From NCBI GenBank assembly GCA_001315925.1, contig BBBF01000009.1:1-48295 (forward strand): a stretch of DNA of 48,295 bases, in the 5' to 3' direction. A program made the position numbers and the translations under genes. This document shows positions 38,158 through 48,220 of the stretch, piece by piece (position 1 is the stretch's first letter; every line of letters starts with the position of its first letter). A model generated the notes under the pieces. The model ran no database searches. It saw only the letters and a list, made by a program, of their open reading frames with translations, and had not been told where the DNA came from. This stretch comes from Thermocladium modestius JCM 10088 (lineage in GTDB: Archaea > Thermoproteota > Thermoprotei > Thermoproteales > Thermocladiaceae).

Positions 38158-38511
38158 TTAGTTTGATAGCCCTTGATTGAACCTATGATCGGGATACTTA
38201 ATTAATCTCTCCGCTAATTCCTTCTTTACAGTGGGAAATATCTTCTCCTTCACTATAATGCCTTGTAGGAACCTCCTTGGATCGCTTGGAAACGATATGG
38301 CGTCCTCAGGACACAGCTTGGCGCATGTTGTGCACCCCCCCAGAACGCAACTACCGGGATTAGCAACCAACGGCACGCCTTTATTGGTCCACCTGAAGAC
38401 ATCGTTTCCGCAAGTGAGAATGCATAGGCCGCATCCACTGCATTTATCGTAATCTATTTTAGGGTACCAGACGTAACGGGACCTATCCACTCCATGCCAT
38501 GCCTTGCTCAT
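38158..38511 (-). CDS. Di-cluster [4Fe-4S] ferredoxin-like protein (paralogue)
   Basis: The same architecture as its neighbour: AWHGVDRSRYVWYPKIDYDK, CSGCGLCILTC, then CVLGGCTTCAKLCPEDAISF and a helical tail (VKKELAERLIKYPDHRF). The second motif should be CVLGCTTC; the extra Gly comes from a C7 run at 38336-38342, an in-frame expansion that alters cluster spacing if real. Start ATG at 38511. First gene of the pair. Both start with a WHG(I/V)(E/D)R motif, indicating recent duplication. Confidence 0.87.
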   Translation of the reverse strand: MSKAWHGVDRSRYVWYPKIDYDKCSGCGLCILTCGNDVFRWTNKGVPLVANPGSCVLGGCTTCAKLCPEDAISFPSDPRRFLQGIIVKEKIFPTVKKELAERLIKYPDHRFNQGLSN

Positions 38512-38599
38512 GAATAACTGCTGAACGCCGAGTCACTTAATCTTTATGAGCGATTAATCCATTGTAAAATACTATGAGGGAAAGTCATTTAAATGATAT

Positions 38600-38916
38600 A
38601 CGGATAGTATGCGTGGTTCCGTAAAGCCGTGGGCTTTGCCACGCTCTTCCCAAGTCTTGGAGGAGGCAATGTGGTTCTATCATTCCTTTCAACCATAGCG
38701 AGGACAAGCGAAGATCCCCCCCAATCCATGATCCACTAACTCACCTCCTGTGCAAGTCCCTAACCTATGCTGGATCGATGAAGCAAAGCTCCTTGCTTCT
38801 CGACCCCACCGCTCAACGCTTCTTCTAAGCTGGGCGGCCCGGCATTTTTGGATGGGTTGGCCATGGAGGGGTTGAAACTCATCATCATTACTCCTTAAAA
38901 TTGAAGGATCAAGCAC
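38600..38916 (-). mobile_element. Possible decayed transposase fragment
   Basis: Minus-strand frames in this otherwise gene-free stretch include NPSKNAGPPSLEEALSGGVE and a Cys/Arg-rich alternative, reminiscent of C-terminal tails of IS605-type OrfB proteins, but no frame is long and no catalytic motif is visible. A GTGGTTCCG...CGTGGCAAAG region near 38614-38645 could form a hairpin. Identity is a guess. Nothing else is seen in 38512-39060. Confidence 0.2.
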
Positions 38917-39060
38917 CAGGATTGTTCCCTATAGCATGATCTAGCACGTGTTTATATTTTGATTCCCTTTTAACGATTCTAACAATTGCTAATTCGATGC
39001 CGTAGCTAAGTGCTGTAGTTTCAATATACTGTATCCCAAAGGGCGAGTTTTTAGGTATTG

Positions 39061-39068
39061 TTTATAAA
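39061..39068 (+). promoter_or_regulatory. TATA box of MBL hydrolase gene
   Basis: TTTATAAA lies 23-30 nt upstream of the ATG at 39091 and favours that start over the TTG at 39082. Confidence 0.5.
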
Positions 39069-39090
39069 TGGTTGATGCGGCTTGAACTAT

Positions 39091-39852
39091 ATGAGGTTGA
39101 CTTTCCTAGGCGTAGGCGGCTGGGTGTCCAGTCCCTGGCTCAACATGGCCTCAATACTGGTCACGGTGGGGGGGAACAGAAGGATACTGCTCGACGCTGG
39201 GGGGGAGGGGGGGATATATAGGCAGTATAGGAGGTGCACAGGCCTTGACGTGGGCGATTTGGATTTAGTGGTGTTGAGCCATGGGCACGGCGATCACGTG
39301 TTGGGGGGGATACCATCTTTTGCATTGATGGCTGGTTCCCAGAATCGCAGGTTGAGGGTGATCGCCATGGATTACGTTGTGAGGGATATAAGGAGACTCA
39401 TGAGGGATGTTCACTTGGAGAAGTACACGCGGTTCCTCCGCTTGATCGCTGCATCCGTGGGTGATGAGCCGCGCATCATATATGAGGGCAATGGGTACCA
39501 AGTCTGGGCCTCCACGGCTGCCCACTCCATCCCATCAATGGCCATCAAGGTCATGGAGAACTCCACGGGGCAGTGCATTGTCTATAGTGGGGATACCATG
39601 CCGTCGGATAACGTGGCTAGGCTGGCGAGGGGATGCAATGTCTTAATTCATGAAATCAGCGGCAATCCAGGCATGGAGACGGAGGCGCACGCCGTTGGCC
39701 ATAGCACCACTGACGATGCTAGACACATAGCGGAGATGGCCGGCGTTAAGTACTTGATTCCAATTCATTACTATATAAAGAACCCAATAATAAACAGAGG
39801 ACGCATCTTGGTGCCGCTCGAGTGCTCCAGCGTAGATGTGGGCGAGCTCTAG
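39091..39852 (+). CDS. Metallo-beta-lactamase-fold hydrolase, RNase Z-like
   Basis: A 253-residue MBL-fold protein. The zinc site is visible: LSHGHGDHVLGGIP (HxHxDH), a later His in TAAHSIPSMAIK, Asp in IVYSGDTMPSDN and the terminal His in YLIPIHYYIKN. The segment LIHEISGNPGMETEAHAVGH resembles tRNase Z and related nucleases (HEAT-like motif followed by HST). It is intact. Runs of six to eight G add Gly in TVGGNRR, AGGEGG and VLGGIP. A nuclease role is likelier than a lactamase or glyoxalase role, but the exocite arm of RNase Z is not recognisable. Confidence 0.82.
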   Translation: MRLTFLGVGGWVSSPWLNMASILVTVGGNRRILLDAGGEGGIYRQYRRCTGLDVGDLDLVVLSHGHGDHVLGGIPSFALMAGSQNRRLRVIAMDYVVRDIRRLMRDVHLEKYTRFLRLIAASVGDEPRIIYEGNGYQVWASTAAHSIPSMAIKVMENSTGQCIVYSGDTMPSDNVARLARGCNVLIHEISGNPGMETEAHAVGHSTTDDARHIAEMAGVKYLIPIHYYIKNPIINRGRILVPLECSSVDVGEL

Positions 39853-40010
39853 ACATGGAGCAGTCCAACATAAGCGAATCACTTCATTCCTAGCCTCCTA
39901 AGCTTCAATCCACCCTCGTGGAAGCATTAATCCCAGCCCGTAAGGGTAATGTATCAGCTAATTAGGGATTTAGAGATAAAGATATTAACTAAATATGCCC
40001 GTCTCACTGT

Positions 40011-40544
40011 ATGGCGGCCATCAAGCCGAAGGAGGGCGTTTGGGCGGCGGTCGCGTGATACTGAGGATCTGCAGCGGCGAGCTTCAAGTGCTGGTCGGCA
40101 GGCGCAAGAATAGGAGCGGGGATCCATGGGCTGGCGACGCCTCTTTCCCGGGAGGTCACTATAAGGAGAGCGATGGAGATCTATTGAGGACCGCGATTAG
40201 GGAGACGATGGAGGAGACCGGAATAGATCTAAGCAATGCCCGCGTCATCAAGGTACTGGATGTCCAGCATCCCCATAACATACCCGAAATAAACGTGGTG
40301 CCAATAGTGTTCTCCATTAATGGGTGCAACGTCGAGCCGGTCACAGATGGGGGGGGAGTTCGACGAATTCAAGTGGATAGCCCTCAGCGATATTCACAGA
40401 CACGAGAGGGAGGCAATCGTCAAGGACAGGGAGAGAACGGCGATAGTCTACGATGGAATAATAATTTGGGGCATGACTAGGCGAATACTTCTCAGAGTGT
40501 ATGATGAGACAGATGAATTGAAAAAACAAATATTCAATGCTTGA
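40011..40544 (+). CDS. NUDIX hydrolase (frameshifted)
   Basis: Hydrolyses a nucleoside diphosphate linked to another moiety. The NUDIX box is complete: GGHYKESDGDLLRTAIRETM then EETGI. The start ATG at 40011 gives MAAIKPKEGVWAAVAVILRI after a missing G near 40055 (GCGTG for GCGGTG); a TATA-like GATATTAAC lies about 25 nt upstream. CoA-pyrophosphatase-like features follow (VLVGRRKNRSGDPWAGDASF). A G8 run (40349-40356) breaks the frame; four G would join VTDG to EFDEFKWIALSDIHRHERE. The tail is helical. CoA or ADP-ribose pyrophosphatase activity is possible. Confidence 0.85.
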
Positions 40545-40559
40545 TTTTAAGGGTAAAAC

Positions 40560-41843
40560 TCACGCCTGGGTTATCTGCTTGAAGGCCTTGAGCGAGTACA
40601 CCAGGGCAACCGCTAACACGAAGAAAACAACAAATACTGCATATGCCAATGCGAAGCTATGGGTGGCCGATTCTATGTAGCCAACTATATAGGGACCCAC
40701 GAAGCCTCCCAGGTTTCCTATGGAGTTCACGAACCCTATGGCCACCGCTGCGACAGCTCCCGTTAAATACATGGTTGGGAGGCTCCAGAAGGAACCGAAG
40801 GGACCCAATATGCCCATGGTTAATAATATCAAGGCGATTACAAGAGCGTAGAAATTGCCCGGCAGCGCTATTGCTATTATCGCACCTATTGCCCCTATTA
40901 TCAATGGAATTGCCGTGTGATGTATCCTCTCCATAGTTATATCGGAGTGACGGCCCCATAAATACATGTACACCAGCCCTATCAACCATATGCCCGAGAT
41001 CAAGTAACCGACGCCGACGTATCCATACGTGGAGCCGAGCTTAAGTATAGCGGGGGGGGACCATATATCTACTGCATATAGATCCGTTATCCAGAAAAAG
41101 TATATCAGGGCAAGCATTACGGTAACTGGGTTGCTATGGCCGATCCAAAGCTCTGCTTCACCTTCTTAGCGGCCTCCTCGGCCTCCCTAGTCAACGCAGC
41201 TATCAATGCATTCTTCTCCTCAGGAGCCAGCCAAGCCGCCTCATTGGGCCTATTCGTCATGAAGGCATAGGCTATCGGCGAGAATATTAGGGCGAGCAAG
41301 CCCTCTATGTAGAATAGCCAGCGCCAACCTATGGTGGTTATTATGTAGCCGGCGAGCGGCCCATTTATTATCTCCGAGACAGGTATAGCCATCATGAAAA
41401 GGGCCACTGCCTGTGCCCTCCATTTCTGGGGGAACCATAGGGATAAGTAGTATATTATGCCTGGAAAGAACGCTCCCTCCATGAATCCCTCGAAGAACCT
41501 ATATACATCTAGCTCCACTATATTCGTTACCGTCCCCCCCACCAATATGCCGAATATGCCCCCCCACCCCCCCGCCAGGAAGACCGCAACCACTACCTTG
41601 GCTCCTATCCTATCAACCAAGTACGTGCCCGGCATCTGGAATATGAAGTATCCAATGAAGAATATGCCGGAGGCTAAGCCTAGATCGGCGTATGAGAAGC
41701 CGAGAAGTTGATGCATGGGGGACCTCGGCAAAGCCTATGTTTACCCTATCAAGGAATGCTATAATATAAAGGATAAATACAAAGGGAATTATTCTGATCC
41801 ATAGCCTTTTCACAGTTTTATTTAGTAGTTCTTGTTCTGACAT
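40560..41843 (-). CDS. MFS transporter, anion:cation symporter-like (frameshifted)
   Basis: A 12-helix permease of about 425 residues like the ACS family (tartrate, glucarate, phthalate or other carboxylates). N-terminus RIIPFVFILYIIAFLDRVNI then GFA; then LASGIFFIGYFIFQMPGTYL with VDRIGAK, FFEGFMEGAFFPGIIYYLSL and EKNALIAALTREAEEAAKKV as central loop. After a shift at 41128-41130 (GGG for GGGG) it resumes NPVTVMLALIYFFWITDLY. Another break lies at 41718-41722. It lies downstream of the glycerate kinase gene on the same strand, so uptake of glycolate, lactate or glycerate is a reasonable inference. Confidence 0.82.
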
Positions 41844-41954
41844 TATAGTAAATTATGAATAACCAATTTATAACAATTCTGTTAAATATATAATTATTTA
41901 TTTATATTATAAAATTTTTATTAGTATTATGATATATTCTTAGTCAATATCCTA

Positions 41955-43284
41955 TTATTTCTCAATTGAATCAATCATTACTACCGATATTATATTTAGG
42001 TTACTACCGGTTAACCCGGTTCTAATCAGTGAGCCGGTTGCTTCGAATATTGCCGCAGTGTTATTCCTGCCCAGCTCACCCACGAAGCTCACACCGGCCC
42101 TTTCCGCCTCCTTCATGGTTTCCCCATCCGCGACGCATCCGGCCGCATCCATATTGCCGTCCTGCCCATCGGTGGCCAACGACAGCATGTAAACGCCGCC
42201 AACCCCCCCTCGCGCCCAATGCGAATCCAGCGCAGAGCTCAGTGGTCCTCCCTCCCTTACCATTTCCCCCCCTCACCATAACTGTGGGTTCTCCACCGAC
42301 TAAAATCGCCCCCCCTCTAGGGAGAGGCAAGCCGCTGCGGTGCGCCTCTACAGCTATGCTGGCGAGAAACCTCCCAACCTCCCTGGCCTCCCCCCCTCCA
42401 CGCTAGACGTCAAAATAAGGGAGGGAATTCCCCCCCTCCTTGCCAAGCGACTCGATAATCCCCCCCTCAATACATCCATGTTGGACGCCATTAGGAAAGC
42501 ATCGGCTCCCGCCAATTCCTTTGGCGTTTCCTCCCTCAATCCCCCCCGCATGCCCTCCTCCAACACAGTCCTTACTCGCGGCGGCGCCTTCTCCCATATC
42601 CCCCCCCTCGACTTCAACGCCAATACTGCATCTCCGTAAGTGGTGGGGGGTCCGGAACAGTGGGGGGGCCGCTCGCTATGGTGGCAGGATCATCGCCCGG
42701 AACATCGCTTGCCAACAAAGATACGACCCTTGCCCCTCTATCCAACGCGATCTTGGCCAGCCGCCCACCCTTCACGGCGGAGACGTGCTTCCTCACGGCA
42801 TTTATCTCCTCAATGGTGGCTCCACTCATGATCAGCAACTCGTTGAGGCCCCCCTCAAGTCCTCCAACGAAATCCCCGGGGGGGCCGGCACTTCCACAAG
42901 CGCGGACCCGCCTCCGCTTATCAGGAAGAGAACTAAATCTCCTCTTTCAACGCTGCCCAGCAGCTCCATAATCGCCTCCCCCGCGCGGAGGCTTGCCTCG
43001 CTTGGCAGTGGGTGCGTGGATTCCAATACCATCGAGTGAAGACTTCTCCTCGGAGTTCCCTGGGGAACCACCACAATGCCATCAACTACCTTGCTTCCCA
43101 ACTCCTCCTCCGCGGCGGCAGCCATGTTGACGGCGCCCTTGCCCATTGAAATCACGTGGATGCGATCAGCACTAAGGGGGGGATGGGATGCCAACCATGA
43201 GCGGGCTCTCCCGTATAGGTCCGACTCCTCCAGTATATCCCTAATCATGTCCTTCATGAAGTTGCTGATCATGCTGTACACCAC
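41955..43284 (-). CDS. Glycerate 2-kinase, GckA/MOFRL type (frameshifted)
   Basis: Phosphorylates glycerate to 2-phosphoglycerate, as in branched Entner-Doudoroff pathways of archaea. Landmarks: [80 protein letters not shown], [45 protein letters not shown]. Breaks are at C/G runs 42852-42857, 42656-42666, 42448-42470, 42389-42395 and 42206-42211. The start is a GTG at 43284 or ATG at 43275, 10 nt after the Fe-S subunit stop, so one operon with the oxidase. Confidence 0.9.
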
Positions 43285-43293
43285 TCAACCAAG

Positions 43294-44560
43294 TCAGGCC
43301 TTGCCGCCCATCGCCTCGATCAGGACCTCCGATATGTCAACCACGCTTTCGTCCTTGTCCAAGTTAACGAAGCAGATGGGGGGGCAAGCCGTCACTATTC
43401 TGGCTGCGTTCGTATCCTTCAATTCCTTAAACCTAATCGAGGCCACATTATCCGATATGCCTGGGTAAAACGCCTCGTCAGGGCCTCCGCAGCACATGGT
43501 GTTCCTTCCGTTATGCAGGGGAAGCCTAACCTCGGCCACCTTGCTCAGCAACTCCAGCGGCTTGTCGTAGTCCAACCTTCTCTTTAGGTGGCACGGCTCA
43601 TGATATGCCACGGAGCCCAAACCGCGCTTCAGGTCGAGTGAACCAAGCAAATCTAGGTAGTGAACCACCTCCAAGTCAAAGCCCGGCACGTATTTGGGAT
43701 ACTCATTGATCATTATATCATACGTATGGGGATCCACCACTATTAGCCTCCTAACCCCCCCCTCTCCCGGAATAGGTTGACCACCTTCTCCGCATACCTC
43801 CGGAACTCCTCGACGTACCCCCCCATGTCTAACAGCAACGTGCCCGGGTACGGTTCGTCCTCGCCCAGGTAGCCGAACTTGACGCCGGCGGCCTTGAGGA
43901 GCTTGACCACATTGCGCAGGTATCCCTCCATTTTCCTCCTTACCTCAGGATCATAAAGCCCCGCCATCATCTTGGAGAGGGAGGGAGCGCGGCTCAGTAT
44001 AGCGGAGCCTATGCTCATCAATTTCATGTTTCCATTTAATAATTCCTTCAATTTCTTATTATATGCCATCAATTGATACATATGGCCCGTGTAGAGCACG
44101 GTGCTGGAGCTCCCGTCGAACTCAATGCCCCCCCGGGCCCACTCCGCGCATTCCTTCCTCAACCCAAGCGGGTCCCAGTACCTCATGGTGAGCTCCACTA
44201 TCATCTTGGCGACGGGGTGCTCCTGCCTCCCCCCCGCCAGGAAATTGCCGTCAGCTATTGCCTGCTTCATGTAATCGCTGACCCTCCCAGCATTCACGCC
44301 GGCCGGGCACACCTGGAGACAGGCGTAGCAGCTCAGGCATGAGTTGAATGCGTCCCCCCCCACGGCTAGCCTAGACTTGCTCCCCCCCCGCCCCCCCCAC
44401 TTCCTCCAGAAACGCCTTGGCAAGGTTTATCCTCCCCCCCTTGCACCCATCGATGCCTTATACCCGGACGCCGGAACGTGGGGCACACGGCCTCGCAGAA
44501 CCCGCAGTTTATGCAGGCCCCCCCAGCCTCCCTTGATATTGCATTCAATACATCAATCAA
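43294..44560 (-). CDS. Fe-S/CCG-domain subunit, GlcF/LutA-like (frameshifted)
   Basis: Electron-transfer partner of the FAD oxidase. Two ferredoxin motifs open it: CINCGFCEAVCPTFP and CLSCYACLQVCPAG. Two CCG-type cysteine domains follow; the second is clear in VAYHEPCHLKRRLDYD and NTMCCGGPDEAF, with IVTACPPICFVNL before the end. Breaks lie at 44472-44476 and the C7/C8 runs 44384-44395 and 43756-43762 (RERGVRRLIVVDPHTYD expected). The start overlaps the FAD gene by 8 nt. About 415 residues. The partner is the gene at 44553; together they form a quinone-linked 2-hydroxyacid dehydrogenase. Confidence 0.87.
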
Positions 44561-45974
44561 AGAGCTTCCCCCCCCTGTTCAACAAATTCTTGGGGGGGTC
44601 GAACACCTTCTTTAACTGCCTCATCAATTCCAGATTAACGGGGGGGGTGCCCCGAGCCTTGAACTCCTCCACCAACAACTGCTTCTTCTCCAGCCCAATG
44701 CCGTGCTCCGCGGAGACACTTCCACCGTGTCTCACCGCTATCATGCCCGTCTCCAAGAGGAACTCCGACACCCTACGCATCTCCTCCTCGTCATCGGCGT
44801 TGGCGAATATGTTGAGGTGAACATTGCCATCCCCCCCTATGTGGCCGAAGAGCGATACCTTGAACCCATACCTCTTTATGGCCCCCCCATCCAAGTCGAC
44901 GAGGGTTGAGGGCACCTCCGTCGGGGGGGAACCACCACGTCTCCTATTATGACCTTCTCGCCTGGTCTCGCCCTCTCCATTAGGAGAGAGGAGTAAAGCC
45001 CCTTCCTGGCTTGATATATCCTATCCATCTCCTCGGGATCCGTGGTTATCCTGACATGGAGGGGGGTTCGTGGTCCTTATCGCGTCCGCGGCCGACTCAA
45101 GGTCCTTCTTTATGGATTCCTCGGTGGACGCTATGTCGATTATCATCATGTAATTGGCCTCGCTTGGGTAGTCTATCCCCTTGCTCTTCTTCGCCGCATC
45201 CATGGCTATTCCATCCATGAATTCCGCAATGTAAGGTATTATTCCATTTTCAGTAAGTCTCGCCACAACCTTGCCCGCATCCTCAATAGATTTGTAATAG
45301 GCTAGTATCCTGCCCGTCCGCCGGGGAAGCGGGGTTATTTTCAGCGTGGCCTTGGTTATTATGCCCAGGGTCCCCCCCTCGCTCCCAATCATCAACGCGG
45401 TCAGGTCATATCCGATGGACCTCTTCAACACCCGCCCACCGAACTGGGCAACCTCGCCCGTGGGCAGCACCACCTCCATGCCTAGAACCCACTCCTTGGT
45501 GGCGCCATACATGGCTCCCCCCCTCATGCCTCCAGCGTTTGTGGACAGGGACCCGCCCACCGTGGCCGCCAAGGAACTCGCCGGATCTGGCGGGTAGAAG
45601 TACCTGAACTTGGATAGATACGCGTTCAATGCGTCCAGCCTGACGCCGGCCTCCGCCACCACGTACCTATCCGGGACGCTGACCTCCAGTATCTTATCGA
45701 AGCGATTCATGCTTATCACCACGCCGCCCTCAAGGGGCACCGACGAGCCCGTGAGGGAAGTCCCGCCGCCCCCCCTCACATACATGGGAACCTCGGCCTC
45801 GTAGCATGCCTTGACCACCTTGGCCAACTCCGTTGTGGTGCCTGGAATCACCACGGCGAGGGGCTCGCCGCCCGACAAGTAGGACGCGTCCCGCATGTAT
45901 GGGAGGATGTCCTCCTTCTTTGTAAGCACATTGCCGGGGCCTACGACCCTTCTCATTTCTTCTATAACATCCAT
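44553..45974 (-). CDS. FAD-linked oxidase, glycolate oxidase/D-lactate dehydrogenase GlcD-like (frameshifted)
   Basis: FAD-binding (PCMH-type) oxidase of about 470 residues. The FAD pyrophosphate site is YVRGGGGTSLTGSSVPLEGG; then YFYPPDPASSLAATVGGSLS with TNAGG, and RSIGYDLTALMIGSEGGTLG with IITKATLKI. The C-terminal domain resumes after breaks at 45059-45066 and 44925-44931: LFGHIGGDGNVHLNIFA and AVRHGGSVSAEHGIGLEKKQ carry the conserved His. ATG at 45974 with a TTATTAAC box about 25 nt upstream. First gene of an operon with the Fe-S subunit and glycerate kinase. Substrate (glycolate, D-lactate or glycerate) cannot be fixed. Confidence 0.88.
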
Positions 45975-46064
45975 GTATAAAGACCTTCAATCATGTTAAT
46001 AAGCTTTGAGTAATGGGAGGAACGGCGCGATACGTTTTTATCAAGCGATCCACCGGCTTAGGCA

Positions 46065-46935
46065 GTGGATGCGCCTCTCTTGGCCAGGAATTACATAGTT
46101 TGGAACGGCGAGCAACTGCAACTGCCCAAGCTGAAGCACGACGCGGTGTTCCTGATGGTAAGTAACATAGCCGTTCAATCCAAGATATGCGAGTATAGGA
46201 TACACCTCAGCTACATGAAGCCCAGGGAGGTGGGGGGGAGGCTAGCTTGGAGGGCATAGAGGAGCACGGGAGGCAGTTGGGAGTGAGGGCTGAGGCCGGT
46301 TATGATCTGGACGTGGGGGGGAAGGGAGTGCCCACTCTGGTGAATAGGGGGGGAGAGGAGGGGGGGTGGAGTACTTCAACAGCGTGGTGGGGGGGAGGAG
46401 GTGGATAGGCAAGCTGGACTTGAGCAGGCCAACGGCCGAGGCAGCCATAGTTGATGTGGTGGAGGGAGTGCCCATACTTGGCCAGGTCGATATGGTGATC
46501 CCGCTCCAAGGCTCCCTGGGAATCGTTGAGCTGAAGACCACGGGGGGGAATAGATTCGCCGTGATACACGAACACGAGTTGATGCAGGCAGCGATTTATT
46601 GCGTAATGATGAGGCGGCTAGGCTATAACTGCTCCAACGCGTTCGTTGTTAAGGTGATCAGGGGGGGAACGAGCTTCAACTTGATGAGGGAGGCCGATTC
46701 CTTGGCAAGCAGGCTGAGCAGCATGTCGCCGGGCCAGGCCATTAGGATGGGGGGGGATGTCGCCATAAAGGGCGCCAAGATAGATGAGGCTACCATAATG
46801 CGGGACATAGAGCGGGCCATGGAGTACTGGCTTTACAAGAGAAACCCGACCCACAACAACTCACCAAGCAATTGCAGCCACTGCGATTACTGGAACTCAT
46901 GCCCGTTCTCCACCGCCCGCGGCATGCATCATTGA
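46065..46935 (+). CDS. Cas4-like PD-(D/E)XK nuclease with Fe-S cluster (frameshifted)
   Basis: The N-terminal Cys in IQ-SKICEYRIHLSYMKPRE and three C-terminal Cys in NCSHCDYWNSCPF give the four-Cys Fe-S arrangement of Cas4/Dna2-type nucleases. The catalytic core is LGQVDMVIPLQGSLGIVELK T with Asp and Glu-x-Lys, plus HELMQAAIYCVMMRRLGYNC (the Q-containing helix). Length about 285 residues. Breaks: G7 at 46230-46236 (PREVGEASLEGIEEHGR expected) and the runs 46347-46367. GTG start at 46065 with TTTTTATC about 25-32 nt upstream. No CRISPR array or cas gene is in the window, so it may be a solo Cas4-like repair nuclease. Confidence 0.82.
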
Positions 46936-46986
46936 TGCAGGAGCGCCGGTCAACTTAATGTTTTGGCAAACCGTCCGGCTCCGTCA

Positions 46987-48165
46987 TCATGCATGTATTT
47001 CTATGATGTTTTGATCGTCTAGGATGTAATTAAGCCCCCCCACCTTCTTATACATATTGGGGGGGTAATCATCGATCCTCCACACCCTGGCGTACCTGAA
47101 GTTCTCATAAAGCCCGGTGTGTATCGTCTTCGCCACATCACCCACGGTGGATCCCCTCCTCATTATGAGGGGGGGCTTCCTGGAGTAGCTATCGGATTGA
47201 GTGTTCTTGGAGTATATCCTGATCAAGTCAAGCCGCTTTAGTATTGCCTCGCTCAACTGCTTCCTATTTATTTTGCATTTAATGAGCGAGGCGAATATCT
47301 TGGGCTCCAGCCCCCCCGACGCCTGCATCCTCAAGTAATCCCTGTCGGATTGATCTATTTTGTTTACTATGAATATGCTGGGCTTATACACGTAGTTCTT
47401 GAATAATGCATCCTCCACGTCATCCAACGTAGCCTCTCCATTTATGGTGACTTGAGCATTGAGTATCCCATAATCCGTCAACAATTTCTTTATTGAGTCG
47501 ACCGAGCAACCCTTAAAGGAACCGGAGACCTGGATGCCCCCCCCGCTCACAGTCCTACGGATGCTTATGGCAGCCCTGGGTTGCCTGATCAGTATTCCCT
47601 GCCCCCCCCTGAATATCTCCTCTATCTTATTGATCTGATCCTCCAAATCCATCGATGCATCCAACACGAGCAGCAAGCCATCCACGTTCCTGGCCAGGGA
47701 TGCCGAGAGCACGTTATTATCGCTCTCCGCATCGAATGGATTCAAGGAGGGGAACTTCACTAACTGGTAATATATTAAGTCCTCTATGAACATGCCGGGA
47801 ATCGGCTGCGAATCGGTGAATGGCACATCATCCGGCTCCACGTTGGCATTGGTGAGGCACTTGAGCAGGCTGGATTTGCCGGAGCTCGGCAAACCAACCA
47901 CGCCCAGCTGGCGTCCCCCCCCTCCTTCTCGACATATATGGTCCTGCCCCCCCCTACTGCTCCTCTCCTTCTTCTGCTTTAGCTCCACCTCGCGCCTCAA
48001 CGCGGCTATCCTGTGCCTGACGAAGTGAACCAGGTTCTCCGTTCCCTTATGCTTGGGTATCGCGCTGAGGAACTCCTCCAACGCGGCTATCCTCTCCTCG
48101 TCAGTCTTAGCATTCATGGCCTTCATCCACTTCGCCTTTGCCTCGGGAGGCAAGTTGGTCGGCAT
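46987..48165 (-). CDS. DRG/Obg-type GTPase with TGS domain
   Basis: Ribosome-associated GTPase of about 385 residues. N-terminal helical region (MNAKTDEERIAALEEFLSAI) as in archaeal DRG, then P-loop GVVGLPSSGKSSLLKCLTNA, G3 as PIPGMFIEDL, DGLLLVLDASMDLEDQINKI and G4 NKIDQSD. The C-terminal TGS domain ends GSTVGDVAKTIHTGLYENFR and YARVWR. The printed frame is open throughout, but between 47923 and 47946 it is out of phase: the next frame reads RTIYVEKEG, the natural link to RQLGVVG. Two C8 runs (47947-47954 and 47915-47922) compensate each other. Start ATG at 48165. Confidence 0.9.
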   Translation of the reverse strand: MPTNLPPEAKAKWMKAMNAKTDEERIAALEEFLSAIPKHKGTENLVHFVRHRIAALRREVELKQKKERSSRGGQDHICREGGGGRQLGVVGLPSSGKSSLLKCLTNANVEPDDVPFTDSQPIPGMFIEDLIYYQLVKFPSLNPFDAESDNNVLSASLARNVDGLLLVLDASMDLEDQINKIEEIFRGGQGILIRQPRAAISIRRTVSGGGIQVSGSFKGCSVDSIKKLLTDYGILNAQVTINGEATLDDVEDALFKNYVYKPSIFIVNKIDQSDRDYLRMQASGGLEPKIFASLIKCKINRKQLSEAILKRLDLIRIYSKNTQSDSYSRKPPLIMRRGSTVGDVAKTIHTGLYENFRYARVWRIDDYPPNMYKKVGGLNYILDDQNIIEIHA

Positions 48166-48220
48166 CTCATCCTAGCATTAAAGGAAACAAATATAAGCTT
48201 TTAACTTGGATACATCACGC

